Shown: positions 1-8,751, counted from the stretch's first letter. The stretch: DNA of 64,000 bases from Parapedobacter lycopersici (GCF_024643285.1 NZ_JAMSLW010000002.1:496001-560000); one strand, 5' to 3'. Numbers and translations: made by a program. The notes: a model not told the origin generated them from the sequence alone.

Positions 1-67
1 CTCCTTTTTTGCAGGCCATGGGCAGGACCAGCAAAACAAAAGAAGCGATGTACAGTATGTTGGACAT
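1..67 (-). CDS. Putative lipoprotein, 5' end only
   Basis: The minus strand opens an ATG at 67 directly after the pheS stop codon (68-70), with no spacer, and runs off the window edge after 22 codons. The visible residues are MSNILYIASFVLLVLPMACK and onward: a short n-region, a hydrophobic core of about 12 residues, then LPMAC followed by lysines. That is the layout of a lipoprotein signal peptide, although Pro at -3 is not the usual lipobox residue. The tight spacing suggests co-transcription with pheS. Nothing can be said about the mature protein. Confidence 0.6.
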   Translation of the reverse strand, partial: MSNILYIASFVLLVLPMACKKG

Positions 68-1105
68 TTAAATTAATTCCGTGTCAAACTGGCTAAGGAA
101 ACGGACGTCATTTTCGGAAAACAACCTCAGATCCTTGATTTCATATTTCAGGTTGGTAATGCGTTCGATACCCATTCCGAAAGCAAAACCACTGTATTTC
201 GTGCTGTCAATCCCACAGTTGTTGAGCACATTGGGATCTACCATTCCGCAGCCCAATATCTCCACCCAGCCGGTTTGCTTACACAGCTGGCAGCCTTTCC
301 CCTTGCAGATGGTACAGCTGATATCCATTTCGGCCGAGGGTTCTGTAAACGGGAAATAAGACGGGCGGAAACGCACCTTGGTATCGGCACCAAACAGCTC
401 CTGTACAAAGTAATACAGTGTCTGTTTCAGGTCGGCGAAGGACACCCCTTCGTCGATGTAGAGCCCCTCTACCTGGTGGAAAAAACAGTGTGCGCGTGCC
501 GAAATGGCTTCGTTTCGATAAACCCGGCCCGGCATAATGGAACGGAAGGGCGGCGTGCCGTTTTCCATCATCCGCACCTGCACAGACGACGTATGGGTGC
601 GCAGTGCAATATCGTTTCCTTCCTGCTTTTTAATGAAAAAGGTATCCTGCATGTCACGGGCGGGATGTTCGGGAGGGAAATTAAGTGCCGTGAAATTGTG
701 CCAGTCGTCCTCGATTTCGGGGCCTTCCGCAACCGTAAAACCCAGTTTTTTAAAAATCTCCACGATTTCCTTCCGCACCAGAGACAACGGATGCCGTGAT
801 CCCACGGCAAAGCCCTCCCCGGGGAGCGTAAGGTCGTACTGTGCTTGTTTGGATGCTGATGAGGCCGAAGAAAATTGCTCCTGAAATGTGGCATAGCGGC
901 TCTCGGCAAGCTGCTTGAATTCATTCAGCACCTTGCCCAGCACACGCTTCTCTTCCACGGGCACTGTTTTGAATGCTTCGAACAAATTCCGCACAATGCC
1001 TTTGGTTACTAAAAACTTAAGCCGGAATGCTTCGGCATCGTCAGCGGATTTCGGGTTAAACGCTTCTATTTCTTTGGTATACTGCTGTATTTTCTCTTGC
1101 AACAT
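68..1105 (-). CDS. pheS: Phenylalanine--tRNA ligase alpha subunit
   Basis: This is the catalytic alpha subunit of the alpha2beta2 phenylalanyl-tRNA synthetase, which charges tRNA-Phe in the cytoplasm. The 345 residues start with the helical N-terminal arm that contacts tRNA (about 1-100) and continue with the class II catalytic core. Motif 2 is seen as RVYRNEAISARAH and motif 3 as FGMGIERITNL near the C-terminus. A Cys-rich segment, CTICKGKGCQLC, sits inside the core; its spacing suggests a metal site, but I infer that only from the pattern. The length is normal for the family. pheT, the beta subunit, is not in this window. A TATCTTTG -7 element ends five bases before the ATG, so the mRNA may be leaderless. 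Confidence 0.97.
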   Translation of the reverse strand: MLQEKIQQYTKEIEAFNPKSADDAEAFRLKFLVTKGIVRNLFEAFKTVPVEEKRVLGKVLNEFKQLAESRYATFQEQFSSASSASKQAQYDLTLPGEGFAVGSRHPLSLVRKEIVEIFKKLGFTVAEGPEIEDDWHNFTALNFPPEHPARDMQDTFFIKKQEGNDIALRTHTSSVQVRMMENGTPPFRSIMPGRVYRNEAISARAHCFFHQVEGLYIDEGVSFADLKQTLYYFVQELFGADTKVRFRPSYFPFTEPSAEMDISCTICKGKGCQLCKQTGWVEILGCGMVDPNVLNNCGIDSTKYSGFAFGMGIERITNLKYEIKDLRLFSENDVRFLSQFDTELI

Positions 1106-1110
1106 GACGC

Positions 1111-1118
1111 CAAAGATA
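1111..1118 (-). promoter_or_regulatory. -7 promoter element (TATCTTTG) of pheS
   Basis: Minus-strand TATCTTTG matches the Bacteroidota -7 consensus TAnnTTTG. Only five bases (GCGTC) separate it from the pheS ATG, so transcription should begin at or next to the start codon. No clear TTTG -33 element is seen at the usual distance. Confidence 0.55.
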
Positions 1119-1299
1119 CAGCAAAAAAATAAATTAGCGAGCAGCTATTAGCAATGGGTTCGCGACAAGATCCGTTATTGCCCGTGGAGCGTGTGCTTAG
1201 GTGTTGACATGATGCAGGCAAAGCCGCCAAATGCGAAACGCGCTTCAGCTTCGCTAGAATCGGCCCGACACCAACCGGGTATGTGAAGTAAGGGGTACG

Positions 1300-1749
1300 T
1301 TAAAAAAGTGCATCATCTTCGTCATCATTTTCCTTGAAGTCTACCTCGGCATCGCCATCCGTCTTCTTTGCCGCCTGTTCCCCTCCCGACACGCCGGTAC
1401 TGCCCGTTGGTTCAAAATCACTCCGGCGCCCCAGCAGTGTAAAGTTCTCGGCAACAATTTCAGTGGTATAACGCCGGATCCCTTCCTTATCCTCATACGT
1501 GCGTGTCCGGAGCTTGCCCTCAATGTATACTAACTTCCCCTTGAACAGGTACTTTGCTGCTACTTCAGCCAGTCCGCGCCACATCACAATATTATGCCAC
1601 TCCGTCTGTTCCATCTTCCGGCCGTCTTTATTGTAAGTTTCCGACGTAGCCAGCGGAAAACTGGCAACGGTAACATTACCTTCTAAATGACGAATTTCCG
1701 GATCCTTCCCCAGGTGCCCCACTAAAATGACTTTGTTGATGCCCGACAT
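1300..1749 (-). CDS. ssb: Single-stranded DNA-binding protein
   Basis: This is the replication and repair SSB that coats single-stranded DNA. Residues 1 to about 108 form the OB fold: it begins MSGINKVILVGHLGKDPEIR and contains the WHNIVMWRGLAE region. A low-complexity linker follows and the protein ends in an acidic tip, DDEDDALF, the docking peptide for partner proteins. The length of 149 is normal. The gene lies 13 bases downstream of mutY on the same strand and probably shares its transcript. The C-terminal Phe is preceded by Leu, whereas the better known tip ends in Pro-Phe. Confidence 0.96.
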   Translation of the reverse strand: MSGINKVILVGHLGKDPEIRHLEGNVTVASFPLATSETYNKDGRKMEQTEWHNIVMWRGLAEVAAKYLFKGKLVYIEGKLRTRTYEDKEGIRRYTTEIVAENFTLLGRRSDFEPTGSTGVSGGEQAAKKTDGDAEVDFKENDDEDDALF

Positions 1750-1762
1750 AATAATTTAGGTA

Positions 1763-2824
1763 TTACAGTTTAACCATAAAATTTTCCAAAAAGGAAAAAA
1801 TCAGCTTAGGTTTAGCTAATGTATTCAAATCTTTTAAAAATACATAATTCCCGCTGATCTTTTTTTCTATGGCTATTGAGGTATCCCTGCGGCTTACGAG
1901 GATAAACCGGGCAAAGAGGTTTTGATGGCTCAATACGTGTTTAACAGTTCCTGATATGGCTTGCAGCACCGCTTGTTCTCCGAAGAGGCCGGCTACCTCC
2001 TCCTGCACTGCCAGTTCGGCGATGTCCATCGCATGTACCGTTTCCACGAGGGGCAGTTCATACAGGTTCTCCCAGATATCGCCCTTCCCGCGCTTATGCA
2101 TTAACATCCTGTTATCCTCCATCACGACGAAATAATTGAAATAGCGGTTCCGGCTTGCCTTGCCCTTAATTTTAACCGGCAGACGCTCGACATCGCCCGC
2201 ATGGAAGGCCCGGCAGCCTAAGCGGATAACGCAATTGGCACATTGGGGATTTTTAGGGCGGCATTGCAACGCGCCGAACTCCATGACGGCCTGGTTATAC
2301 AGGCCTGGCTGTGTCTCATCGAGCAGGCTTTGTGCCAGCTCCAGAAAAAGCTTCTTGCCTTTCACGGAATTAATCGGCTCGTCGATACCGAAATAACGGG
2401 CCAGCACCCGGAACACATTGCCATCTACCACCGCACGGGCTTCGTTCGCCGAAAACGAGGCAATGGCTGCTGCCGTATATTCCCCGATGCCTTTCAGTTT
2501 GATCAGGGCGTCATACCGCGAAGGAAAAACGCCGCCATGTTCCGCTACCACGGCTTTGGCTGCCGCGTGCATGTTGCGCGCCCGGGAGTAATATCCCAGC
2601 CCTTGCCAATGGAGCAATATTTCATCCTCGGGGGCATTGGCAAAATCAGTCGCCGTAGGGTAGTGCTCCAGAAACCGGTAAAAGTAAGGCAAACCCTGCT
2701 CCACACGCGTCTGCTGCAGAATCACCTCCGAAAGCCAGATCACATAAGGATCGTGTGTATGCCGCCAGGGAAGATCACGTTTGTGGCGTTGGTACCAGGC
2801 CATGATTTCATTGGAAAATGCCAT
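1763..2824 (-). CDS. mutY: A/G-specific adenine glycosylase
   Basis: This base-excision repair enzyme removes adenine mispaired with 8-oxoguanine. The helix-hairpin-helix KLKGIGEYTAAA lies at about residues 109-120. The expected catalytic Asp is D134 in AVVDGNVFRV, and the conserved Glu is E33 in LSEVILQQTR. The iron-sulfur loop has Cys at 188, 195, 198 and 204, with the family spacing C-x6-C-x2-C-x5-C. The C-terminal third (about 225-353) is the NUDIX-like domain that recognises 8-oxoG. The length of 353 is typical. The gene is followed 13 bases later by ssb. No convincing promoter was found just upstream. Confidence 0.97.
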   Translation of the reverse strand: MAFSNEIMAWYQRHKRDLPWRHTHDPYVIWLSEVILQQTRVEQGLPYFYRFLEHYPTATDFANAPEDEILLHWQGLGYYSRARNMHAAAKAVVAEHGGVFPSRYDALIKLKGIGEYTAAAIASFSANEARAVVDGNVFRVLARYFGIDEPINSVKGKKLFLELAQSLLDETQPGLYNQAVMEFGALQCRPKNPQCANCVIRLGCRAFHAGDVERLPVKIKGKASRNRYFNYFVVMEDNRMLMHKRGKGDIWENLYELPLVETVHAMDIAELAVQEEVAGLFGEQAVLQAISGTVKHVLSHQNLFARFILVSRRDTSIAIEKKISGNYVFLKDLNTLAKPKLIFSFLENFMVKL

Positions 2825-3320
2825 GCTGCAAACATCTTACTTTTTTTTCATACCCACTGCAATTTGCCGGCTCATCTTAAATTTAGCCCTCGCCGGGCAG
2901 GCCTTCATTTTGCCTTGATGCAAAACGAAGCAAAAAATCAAGGCTGTGAAGTCTCGGTCGCAGGCTGATTGCAAATCATCTATTGCGCGTATTGTAGCCG
3001 CTACGCTTCCCCAATCCGCTTGGTTGTTGCCTGTACAAATTTGCAGCACATGCTTTGCTTCTCGCTGCTTCCCGATTCTTCAAGGCCAATATTCATCCGA
3101 ATGGCCGTCCGGTGCACGTCCAGCACCAGCCCTCCGTTCACCGTCAATGCCGCCTTGGCCGGATGCGATATGCACGTTGATGCACTGCCGTGGTAGCATC
3201 CGGGTACAGCGGCGAGTTTTGGACACTTTTGCGATCAAAAGTGCCTACGCCCGGCAATCTGCCAAACTGTCACACATTCAAAAATATTATTGTTAACTTT
3301 GTAGGCTTTAATAAACAAAA
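2825..3320. other. 496-base intergenic region between mutY and miaB
   Basis: No gene with a credible start was recognised. The minus strand has an uninterrupted frame from about 3234 to a TAG at 3001-3003 (about 77 codons) containing AKAALTVNGGLVLDVHRTAI, but it lacks an upstream ATG. An inverted repeat CACTTTTG-CGAT-CAAAAGTG lies at 3224-3243. The miaB promoter occupies the right end. Shorter frames near 2837-3049 look spurious. Confidence 0.5.
3294..3301 (+). promoter_or_regulatory. -7 promoter element (TAACTTTG) of miaB
   Basis: TAACTTTG matches TAnnTTTG and lies 19 bases before the miaB ATG. No exact TTTG is found at the -33 position. Confidence 0.55.
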
Positions 3321-4757
3321 ATGGTTGAGATACCCACAAGTACGAAACAGCACGATGAATCCCGGCAGGGAGAAGCCCTGTTGTTGGAGCAGGACCCCAA
3401 AAAAAGTGACGGCCGGAAACTGTATATCGAAAGCTATGGTTGCCAGATGAATTTTTCTGACAGTGAAATCGTGGCTTCCATCTTAGTGGATAAAGGATTT
3501 GAGACCACACGCGATTACCGGGAAGCCGACGTAGTGTTTATCAATACCTGTTCGATACGGGAAAATGCCGAACAGCGGGTACGTAACCGGCTGAAGGAAT
3601 TTGAGTCGGCCAAGGCCAAGAACCCCGGTATGGTTGTAGGCGTATTGGGCTGCATGGCCGAACGGCTTAAATCTAAATTCCTCGAAGAGGAAAAATTGGT
3701 GGATGTGGTGGTGGGTCCGGATGCATACCGGGATCTTCCCAACCTGATTGAGCAGGTCGACGAAGGTGCCCGGGCGGTCAATGTACTGCTGTCCCGCGAG
3801 GAAACGTATGCAGACATCAGTCCCGTCCGGCTTAATTCCAACGGAGTAACCGCATTTATTTCCATCATGCGGGGATGCGACAATATGTGCTCTTTCTGTG
3901 TGGTTCCGTTTACCCGGGGCCGTGAACGCAGCCGTGATCCGCAGTCTATCGTTAAAGAGGCACAGGATCTTTTTATGGCGGGTTACCGGGAAGTGACATT
4001 ATTGGGCCAGAACGTAGATTCGTATAAATACGCGGCTCCGGCTACCGATGGCGGGGAACCTGAACCGGCGATTAATTTTGCCAGACTGCTTGAAATGGTC
4101 GCCCAGGTAAATCCGTTATTGCGCGTACGTTTTTCAACGTCGCATCCGAAAGATATCACCGACGAAGTACTGCACACCATAGCCCGCTATGAGAACATCT
4201 GTAAATACATCCATTTGCCGGTGCAGTCGGGCAATTCACGCGTACTCGAACTAATGAACCGCACGTATGACCGGGAGTGGTATATGGAGCGTGTGGACGC
4301 CATCCGGCGGATCATTCCGGAATGTGGTATTTCCACGGATGTAATTACCGGGTTCTGCAGCGAGACAGAAGAGGAGCACCGGGATACATTAGCGATGATG
4401 GACTATGTGAAATACGATTACGCATATATGTTTGCCTACTCGGAACGGCCGGGTACCCTGGCTGCCAAACGTTATGCCGATGACATCCCGGAGGAGGTGA
4501 AGAAAAGGCGGCTCACTGAGGTGGTTGATAAACAACGTGAACATAGCCTGGGACGTTTGCAGACTTACGTTGGCAAAGTACATAAAGTACTTATCGAAGG
4601 ACTTTCAAAGCGGTCCGACCAGGATTACTGCGGCCGGAATGACCAGAACAGCATGGTCGTTTTTCCGGCGGACACACGCTATAAGGTCGGCGATTACGTT
4701 AATGTCTATACAGACCGGTGCACTTCGGCCACATTAATCGGCCGCATTGTGGATTGA
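3321..4757 (+). CDS. miaB: tRNA-2-methylthio-N6-dimethylallyladenosine synthase
   Basis: This radical-SAM methylthiotransferase adds the methylthio group to i6A37 of tRNAs reading UNN codons. The N-terminal MTTase domain supplies three cluster Cys: C41 ([13 protein letters not shown]), C77 (INTCSIREN) and C111 (VLGCMAERL). The radical-SAM cluster is C186-x3-C190-x2-C193 in [14 protein letters not shown]. The C-terminal portion (about 410-478) is the TRAM domain. The length of 478 fits, with a roughly 30-residue N-terminal extension before the conserved start of the fold. It is the first gene of a plus-strand run that continues with the sigma-54 activator 53 bases later. Confidence 0.97.
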   Translation: MVEIPTSTKQHDESRQGEALLLEQDPKKSDGRKLYIESYGCQMNFSDSEIVASILVDKGFETTRDYREADVVFINTCSIRENAEQRVRNRLKEFESAKAKNPGMVVGVLGCMAERLKSKFLEEEKLVDVVVGPDAYRDLPNLIEQVDEGARAVNVLLSREETYADISPVRLNSNGVTAFISIMRGCDNMCSFCVVPFTRGRERSRDPQSIVKEAQDLFMAGYREVTLLGQNVDSYKYAAPATDGGEPEPAINFARLLEMVAQVNPLLRVRFSTSHPKDITDEVLHTIARYENICKYIHLPVQSGNSRVLELMNRTYDREWYMERVDAIRRIIPECGISTDVITGFCSETEEEHRDTLAMMDYVKYDYAYMFAYSERPGTLAAKRYADDIPEEVKKRRLTEVVDKQREHSLGRLQTYVGKVHKVLIEGLSKRSDQDYCGRNDQNSMVVFPADTRYKVGDYVNVYTDRCTSATLIGRIVD

Positions 4758-4810
4758 TTAAGATCAGTGCCAGGGGATACCAATGGCGAGGACGCAACTA
4801 AGAAATAAAA

Positions 4811-6064
4811 ATGGACATTCAGGACATAAAAAATAGATTTGGTATCATTGGCAACTCACCGTTGCTCAACCGGGCGATTGATGTAGCCCGTCAGGTGGCG
4901 CCAACGGATATCTCGGTGTTGATTACGGGCGAAAGCGGAAGCGGTAAAGAAGTATTTTCCCACATTATCCATCAGCTTAGCTCGCGCAAACACGGTCCTT
5001 TTATCGCCGTTAACTGCGGGGCAATTCCCGAAGGCACCATTGACTCCGAGCTTTTCGGCCATGAAAAAGGGTCATTTACCGGTGCCCATGAATCCCGGAA
5101 GGGTTATTTCGAAGTGGTTAATGGCGGCACTATTTTTCTAGATGAGGTGGGTGAATTACCCATTGGCACGCAGGCCCGGCTGCTTCGCGTGCTGGAAACG
5201 GGTGAATACATCCGCGTGGGTTCGTCAAAAGTACAGAAAACCAACGTGCGCGTAATCGCAGCGACTAACGTGGACATCTACGAGGCGGTGCAGAAAGGTA
5301 AGTTCAGGGAGGACCTCTACTACCGGCTGAATACCGTTCCCCTGCGGATCCCCCCGCTGCGCGACCGAAAGGAAGATATTTACCTGCTCTTTCGTAAGTT
5401 CGTAGCCGATTTTACCGACAAATACCGGAGCCCGAGTGTACAATTGACCGAAGACGGGCAACAGCTGCTTTCCGGCTTTTCGTGGCCTGGCAACGTCAGG
5501 CAGCTAAAAAACATTGCCGAGCAGATTGCGGTACTGGAAAAAGAACGGGTTATTGATGCGCAGACGTTGCAGCATTACCTGCCGGCGGATAACCGAAGCA
5601 ACCTTCCGGTGTACGTGGGCCAGAAATCCAACGATGATTTCTCGGAACGGGACCTACTTTACAAGGTACTCTTCGACATGAAAAAAGACATGGTCGAACT
5701 GAAAAAGCTGGTAGTCGAAATCATTCAGAACGGCATTAATTCGCGGACTTTCGAAGATAATTCCCCCTACATACACCAGCTGTACCGTGAAGTGGATACG
5801 CCTGTGGGGCAGGAACAGCAGCTGGCCGCACCTTCCACGCTTACGATCCATCGTCCGCAAACCAGTAGCCAGCACGATGATTTTAATATCCAGACACAGG
5901 ATGCGGAGGAAATAGAAGAGTCGCTCTCCCTGGTGGAGAAGGAGTCAGACCTGATCAAAAAAGCATTGAAAAAGCATAAAGGGAAACGTAAGTCCGCCGC
6001 CCAGGAGCTGGGTATATCCGAAAGGACGCTGTACCGGAAAATCAAGGACCTGAATTTGAACTGA
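4811..6064 (+). CDS. Sigma-54 interaction AAA+ activator, no receiver domain
   Basis: This is a transcription activator that remodels sigma-54 RNA polymerase by ATP hydrolysis. The AAA+ domain starts at about residue 10: Walker A GESGSGKE (40-47), the sigma-54 contact loop GSFTGA (87-92, a common variant of GAFTGA) and Walker B GGTIFLDE (105-112). A linker of about residues 250-360 contains a Lys/Glu-rich, probably coiled-coil segment. The C-terminal Fis-type helix-turn-helix, ISERTLYRKIKDL, ends the protein at 417. There is no N-terminal sensor, as in PspF, so activity is probably set by a partner or by abundance. The gene is followed 7 bases later by lptE, which hints at an envelope role, but that is inference. 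Confidence 0.93.
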   Translation: MDIQDIKNRFGIIGNSPLLNRAIDVARQVAPTDISVLITGESGSGKEVFSHIIHQLSSRKHGPFIAVNCGAIPEGTIDSELFGHEKGSFTGAHESRKGYFEVVNGGTIFLDEVGELPIGTQARLLRVLETGEYIRVGSSKVQKTNVRVIAATNVDIYEAVQKGKFREDLYYRLNTVPLRIPPLRDRKEDIYLLFRKFVADFTDKYRSPSVQLTEDGQQLLSGFSWPGNVRQLKNIAEQIAVLEKERVIDAQTLQHYLPADNRSNLPVYVGQKSNDDFSERDLLYKVLFDMKKDMVELKKLVVEIIQNGINSRTFEDNSPYIHQLYREVDTPVGQEQQLAAPSTLTIHRPQTSSQHDDFNIQTQDAEEIEESLSLVEKESDLIKKALKKHKGKRKSAAQELGISERTLYRKIKDLNLN

Positions 6065-6071
6065 CGACAAC

Positions 6072-6599
6072 ATGGGTTTTACGACACGCAATAAACGTTT
6101 CTTTTTCAGCTTGCTGCTGTTGCTGGCCGGCATCCAGAGCTGCGGGGTTAAATATGGCTTTACCGGAGGCTCCATCCCCGAGGGAATGAAGACGGTAAGT
6201 GTCCTGTTTTTCGAAAATGCCGCCCCCATCGTTTATCCCACACTCAGCCAGTCGTTCACCGAGGCGCTGAAGGAACGTGTCCGCAGCCAGTCAAGCCTCA
6301 GTCAGGTCGACAGCGAAGGCGACGCCATCTTTGAGGGGCGGATCACGGGATACAGCATCACACCTGCTGCCGTGGAGGCCGGAACGGACCGCGCAGCACT
6401 GAACCGGCTGTCCATTACTATCAGTGTAAAATATACCAACAACATTAAACCGGAAGACAGCTTTGAGCAGTCGTTTACCCGGTTTAAGGATTTTTCTTCG
6501 GCTACGAATACCATACAGGGCCAGGAAGAGTCATTAATACGGGAGATCAACGAGATGCTTACCGAAGATATTTTCAATAGGGCATTTGCCAATTGGTAA
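6072..6599 (+). CDS. lptE: LptE-like LPS-assembly lipoprotein
   Basis: This is the likely outer-membrane lipoprotein partner of LptD, which delivers lipopolysaccharide to the cell surface. The 175 residues begin with basic residues and a hydrophobic stretch (FFFSLLLLLAGIQSCG) ending in Cys, a lipoprotein signal. The body has the order seen in Bacteroidota LptE: YGFTGGSIPEGMKTVSVLFF, then FTEALKERVRSQ, then FEGRITGYSITPA. That matches a short alpha/beta fold of the secretin/LptE-associated type. The gene lies 7 bases downstream of the sigma-54 activator and 29 bases before the next gene. The family assignment comes from sequence pattern and context, since LptE is poorly conserved. Confidence 0.82.
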   Translation: MGFTTRNKRFFFSLLLLLAGIQSCGVKYGFTGGSIPEGMKTVSVLFFENAAPIVYPTLSQSFTEALKERVRSQSSLSQVDSEGDAIFEGRITGYSITPAAVEAGTDRAALNRLSITISVKYTNNIKPEDSFEQSFTRFKDFSSATNTIQGQEESLIREINEMLTEDIFNRAFANW

Positions 6600-6628
6600 C
6601 CATCCATTCGAAATGGAATAGAAGCATT

Positions 6629-7807
6629 ATGGCTGATCAGGCACTTTATAATCAAATCTTGTCCAATCCTGCGGATTACAATGGGGAAATTATTGCCGGG
6701 CTGATCCAGCAGTATCCCTATGCACAGTCTTTAAGGATTATCCAGGCTCAAAAACAACACGAAGCAGCAGCAGCAAATCCTTTTGATGAGGCATTGCTCT
6801 ATACCCATAACCCGCTATGGCTTTACGAGCAGGTAACGGAGGTGAAGGCGGAAACAGCTCCGCCGGCGGAAACAGCCGATGAGGAGGAAGCCAGCTACCA
6901 CCCCGGTGAGCAACCCCATGCAGCCATCGATGAGCAGGAGGAAATTGCATTGCAGTTAATGCGGGAAGACCAATCCGGGTCTTTGCAGGATGGGGCAGCC
7001 TTCGGGATTGACGACCCTGAGGCCCAGGCCGCCGATGAAATGCTCCGGGAAGAGGTTCCCGCACTGGCGGCACCGGAAGTCCCGGATCAGCAAATTGATT
7101 CGGATAACGGGACTGACGAAGAACCGACGGAAGCATCAGTTACCGCAGACCCACTATTGCCGGATCATCCGGTATCTGTAGATTACCTTGCCTACGAACA
7201 ACTAACAGATGAAGAGCCTCCCGCTGAAACAGCGGACGACCGACAGGGTGGCCGCCTGGATATTGTTCCCGCGTCGCAGGGAACACCTCATGAAAAAGTG
7301 AGTCTTTACGACGATGAGCACATGCCTTATAGTTTCCTCTGGTGGCTCAATAAAACCCGGATGGAATATGCACATACCTACCAGCCCTACGCCTCAGACC
7401 CTAGCGCGGCAACGGCGCACGCGGGCGAGGAACAGGTGCTGGACCAGCAGATCCGGGAGAATATTTTTCACCTGCAATCGCCGGAAGAGAAACTCAGCGA
7501 TCCATACAAAGCCAATACCATACCTTTTAAGGTACCGCAAAAAACAGATCCGGTAATCGAGCGGTTTATCCGTGAGGAACCCCAGATCAAACCGCCGCAG
7601 CCCGAAAAGATCAATCTGGAAAACAAAGCGAGGCAAAGTGCAGAGGACCAGCTGACGCTGGTAACAGAAACATTGGCAAAAATATACGAGGATCAGGGGC
7701 TATATCCTAAAGCAATAGCCATTTATAAAAAATTAAGTTTGAAATATCCTGAAAAAAGTGCTTACTTTGCCGCGCTGATTACTACATTGGAAAACAAGTT
7801 AACATAA
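6629..7807 (+). CDS. Acidic protein with C-terminal TPR-like repeat
   Basis: I do not recognise a named family. The ATG at 6629 (MADQALYNQILSNPADYNGE) is preferred to one at 6593, because the latter overlaps lptE and adds a non-conserved leader. This gives 392 residues. About 1-75 is a compact folded head, 75-230 is strongly acidic and probably disordered (many Glu, Asp, Pro, Ala), and about 340-392 reads as a tetratricopeptide-like helix pair (LAKIYEDQGLYPKAIAIYKK). There is no signal peptide or membrane segment, so it is probably cytoplasmic. It sits between lptE and secG with short gaps, so it is likely part of that operon. Confidence 0.8.
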   Translation: MADQALYNQILSNPADYNGEIIAGLIQQYPYAQSLRIIQAQKQHEAAAANPFDEALLYTHNPLWLYEQVTEVKAETAPPAETADEEEASYHPGEQPHAAIDEQEEIALQLMREDQSGSLQDGAAFGIDDPEAQAADEMLREEVPALAAPEVPDQQIDSDNGTDEEPTEASVTADPLLPDHPVSVDYLAYEQLTDEEPPAETADDRQGGRLDIVPASQGTPHEKVSLYDDEHMPYSFLWWLNKTRMEYAHTYQPYASDPSAATAHAGEEQVLDQQIRENIFHLQSPEEKLSDPYKANTIPFKVPQKTDPVIERFIREEPQIKPPQPEKINLENKARQSAEDQLTLVTETLAKIYEDQGLYPKAIAIYKKLSLKYPEKSAYFAALITTLENKLT

Positions 7808-7815
7808 CACATACT

Positions 7816-8154
7816 ATGCAAACGCTATTGATCATACTGATTATTTTAGCCAGTATTTTAATTTCTTTTATCGTCTTGATCCAGAACCCCAAAGGAGGAG
7901 GTCTTGCATCCGGTTTTGCCGGAGGCACTAACCTGATGGGGGTAAAACGTACAGGTGATATTCTGGAAAAAGGAACCTGGGGATTGATGATTGCCATCAT
8001 TTTATTTTCCCTTGTAATCAACATTTTAGGTCCGTCTACCGGTTCATCCGGGGGTGGCCTCACCGATCAGATTAATCAGCAGACGCCCACTGCGGCTCCG
8101 CTTCCCGCTGCAGAAGCACCGGATACCGTGCTGGAAACCGATACGGCGCAGTAA
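7816..8154 (+). CDS. secG: Preprotein translocase subunit SecG
   Basis: This small inner-membrane subunit of SecYEG stimulates protein export. The 112 residues have two membrane segments: about 2-22 (QTLLIILIILASILISFIVL) and about 53-72 (WGLMIAIILFSLVINILG). Between them is the family loop QNPKGGGLASGFAGG. The tail is rich in Pro, Thr and Ala and is longer than in E. coli. The gene starts 8 bases after the preceding one and is followed by a hairpin terminator, so it closes the miaB-side operon. Confidence 0.95.
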   Translation: MQTLLIILIILASILISFIVLIQNPKGGGLASGFAGGTNLMGVKRTGDILEKGTWGLMIAIILFSLVINILGPSTGSSGGGLTDQINQQTPTAAPLPAAEAPDTVLETDTAQ

Positions 8155-8195
8155 CTCATTTATGGCTGCGGTAGGCGCAGCCGGTTGACAGACTT

Positions 8196-8232
8196 ACCGT
8201 CATCCGCTGGATCAGCAGGTGACGGTTTTTTT
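8196..8232 (+). terminator. Rho-independent terminator after secG
   Basis: The arms ACCGTCA (8196-8202) and TGACGGT (8220-8226) flank a 17-base loop and lead into a run of T to 8233. The site lies about 40 bases past the secG stop. Confidence 0.75.
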
Positions 8233-8357
8233 TATGCGTGACACGTGCACTGATGTCATCCGGGAACCAACTGCCATCCTGACACGCAGCCCATTTAGCA
8301 AAACCGATGCTGGCCGTATAACGTGAAAAAATGGCAAAAACGAATAACAATTAATGC

Positions 8358-8382
8358 CTTTGGCATAGTTGATGAGCAACTA
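8358..8382 (+). promoter_or_regulatory. Candidate operator/promoter of groESL
   Basis: The region reads CTTTGGCATAG and then TTGATGAGCAACTA. It contains a perfect inverted repeat, TAGTTG (8366-8371) and CAACTA (8377-8382), with a 5-base spacer. TTGGCATAG resembles the -24 half of a sigma-54 promoter, but the matching -12 half (ATGA in place of TTGC) is poor. No CIRCE element and no clear TAnnTTTG are present. It lies 50-75 bases before groES. Confidence 0.35.
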
Positions 8383-8431
8383 ATTGCAGAAAAATTAAAA
8401 CAAATTAATAACAATAATAATTAAATCAATT

Positions 8432-8707
8432 ATGGCATTAAGTATTAAACCTATTGGAGACAGAGTGGTGGTGGAATCCGCCCCTGCTGAGGAAAAGACT
8501 GCTTCAGGAATCTACATCCCGGATACCGCGAAAGAGAAACCCCAGCGCGGAACCGTAGTTGCTGTCGGCACCGGAAAGCCGGACGAACCACTTACAGTGA
8601 AGGTAGGCGATCAGGTGTTGTATGGAAAATATTCAGGAACTGAAATCACGTATGAAGGCAAAGAATATCTGATCATGAAGGAATCGGATATCTACGCTAT
8701 CCTCTAA
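8432..8707 (+). CDS. groES: Co-chaperonin GroES
   Basis: This is the 10-kDa heptameric lid of the GroEL chamber. The 91 residues begin [20 protein letters not shown], carry the mobile-loop segment [19 protein letters not shown], and end with the typical [14 protein letters not shown]. The length is slightly under the usual 95-97. It is the first gene of groES-groEL; the AT-rich leader just before the ATG and the inverted repeat further upstream are the likely control region. There is a 113-base gap to groEL. Confidence 0.98.
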   Translation: MALSIKPIGDRVVVESAPAEEKTASGIYIPDTAKEKPQRGTVVAVGTGKPDEPLTVKVGDQVLYGKYSGTEITYEGKEYLIMKESDIYAIL

Positions 8708-8751
8708 GGATCGCATTCGATACGGGTTTCGATAAACGATTCAAGCGTTAA

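Noticed and set aside
8340-8431. CIRCE element for HrcA before groES
   Set aside because: TTAGCACTC-N9-GAGTGCTAA is absent; only the different TAGTTG-N5-CAACTA repeat is present.
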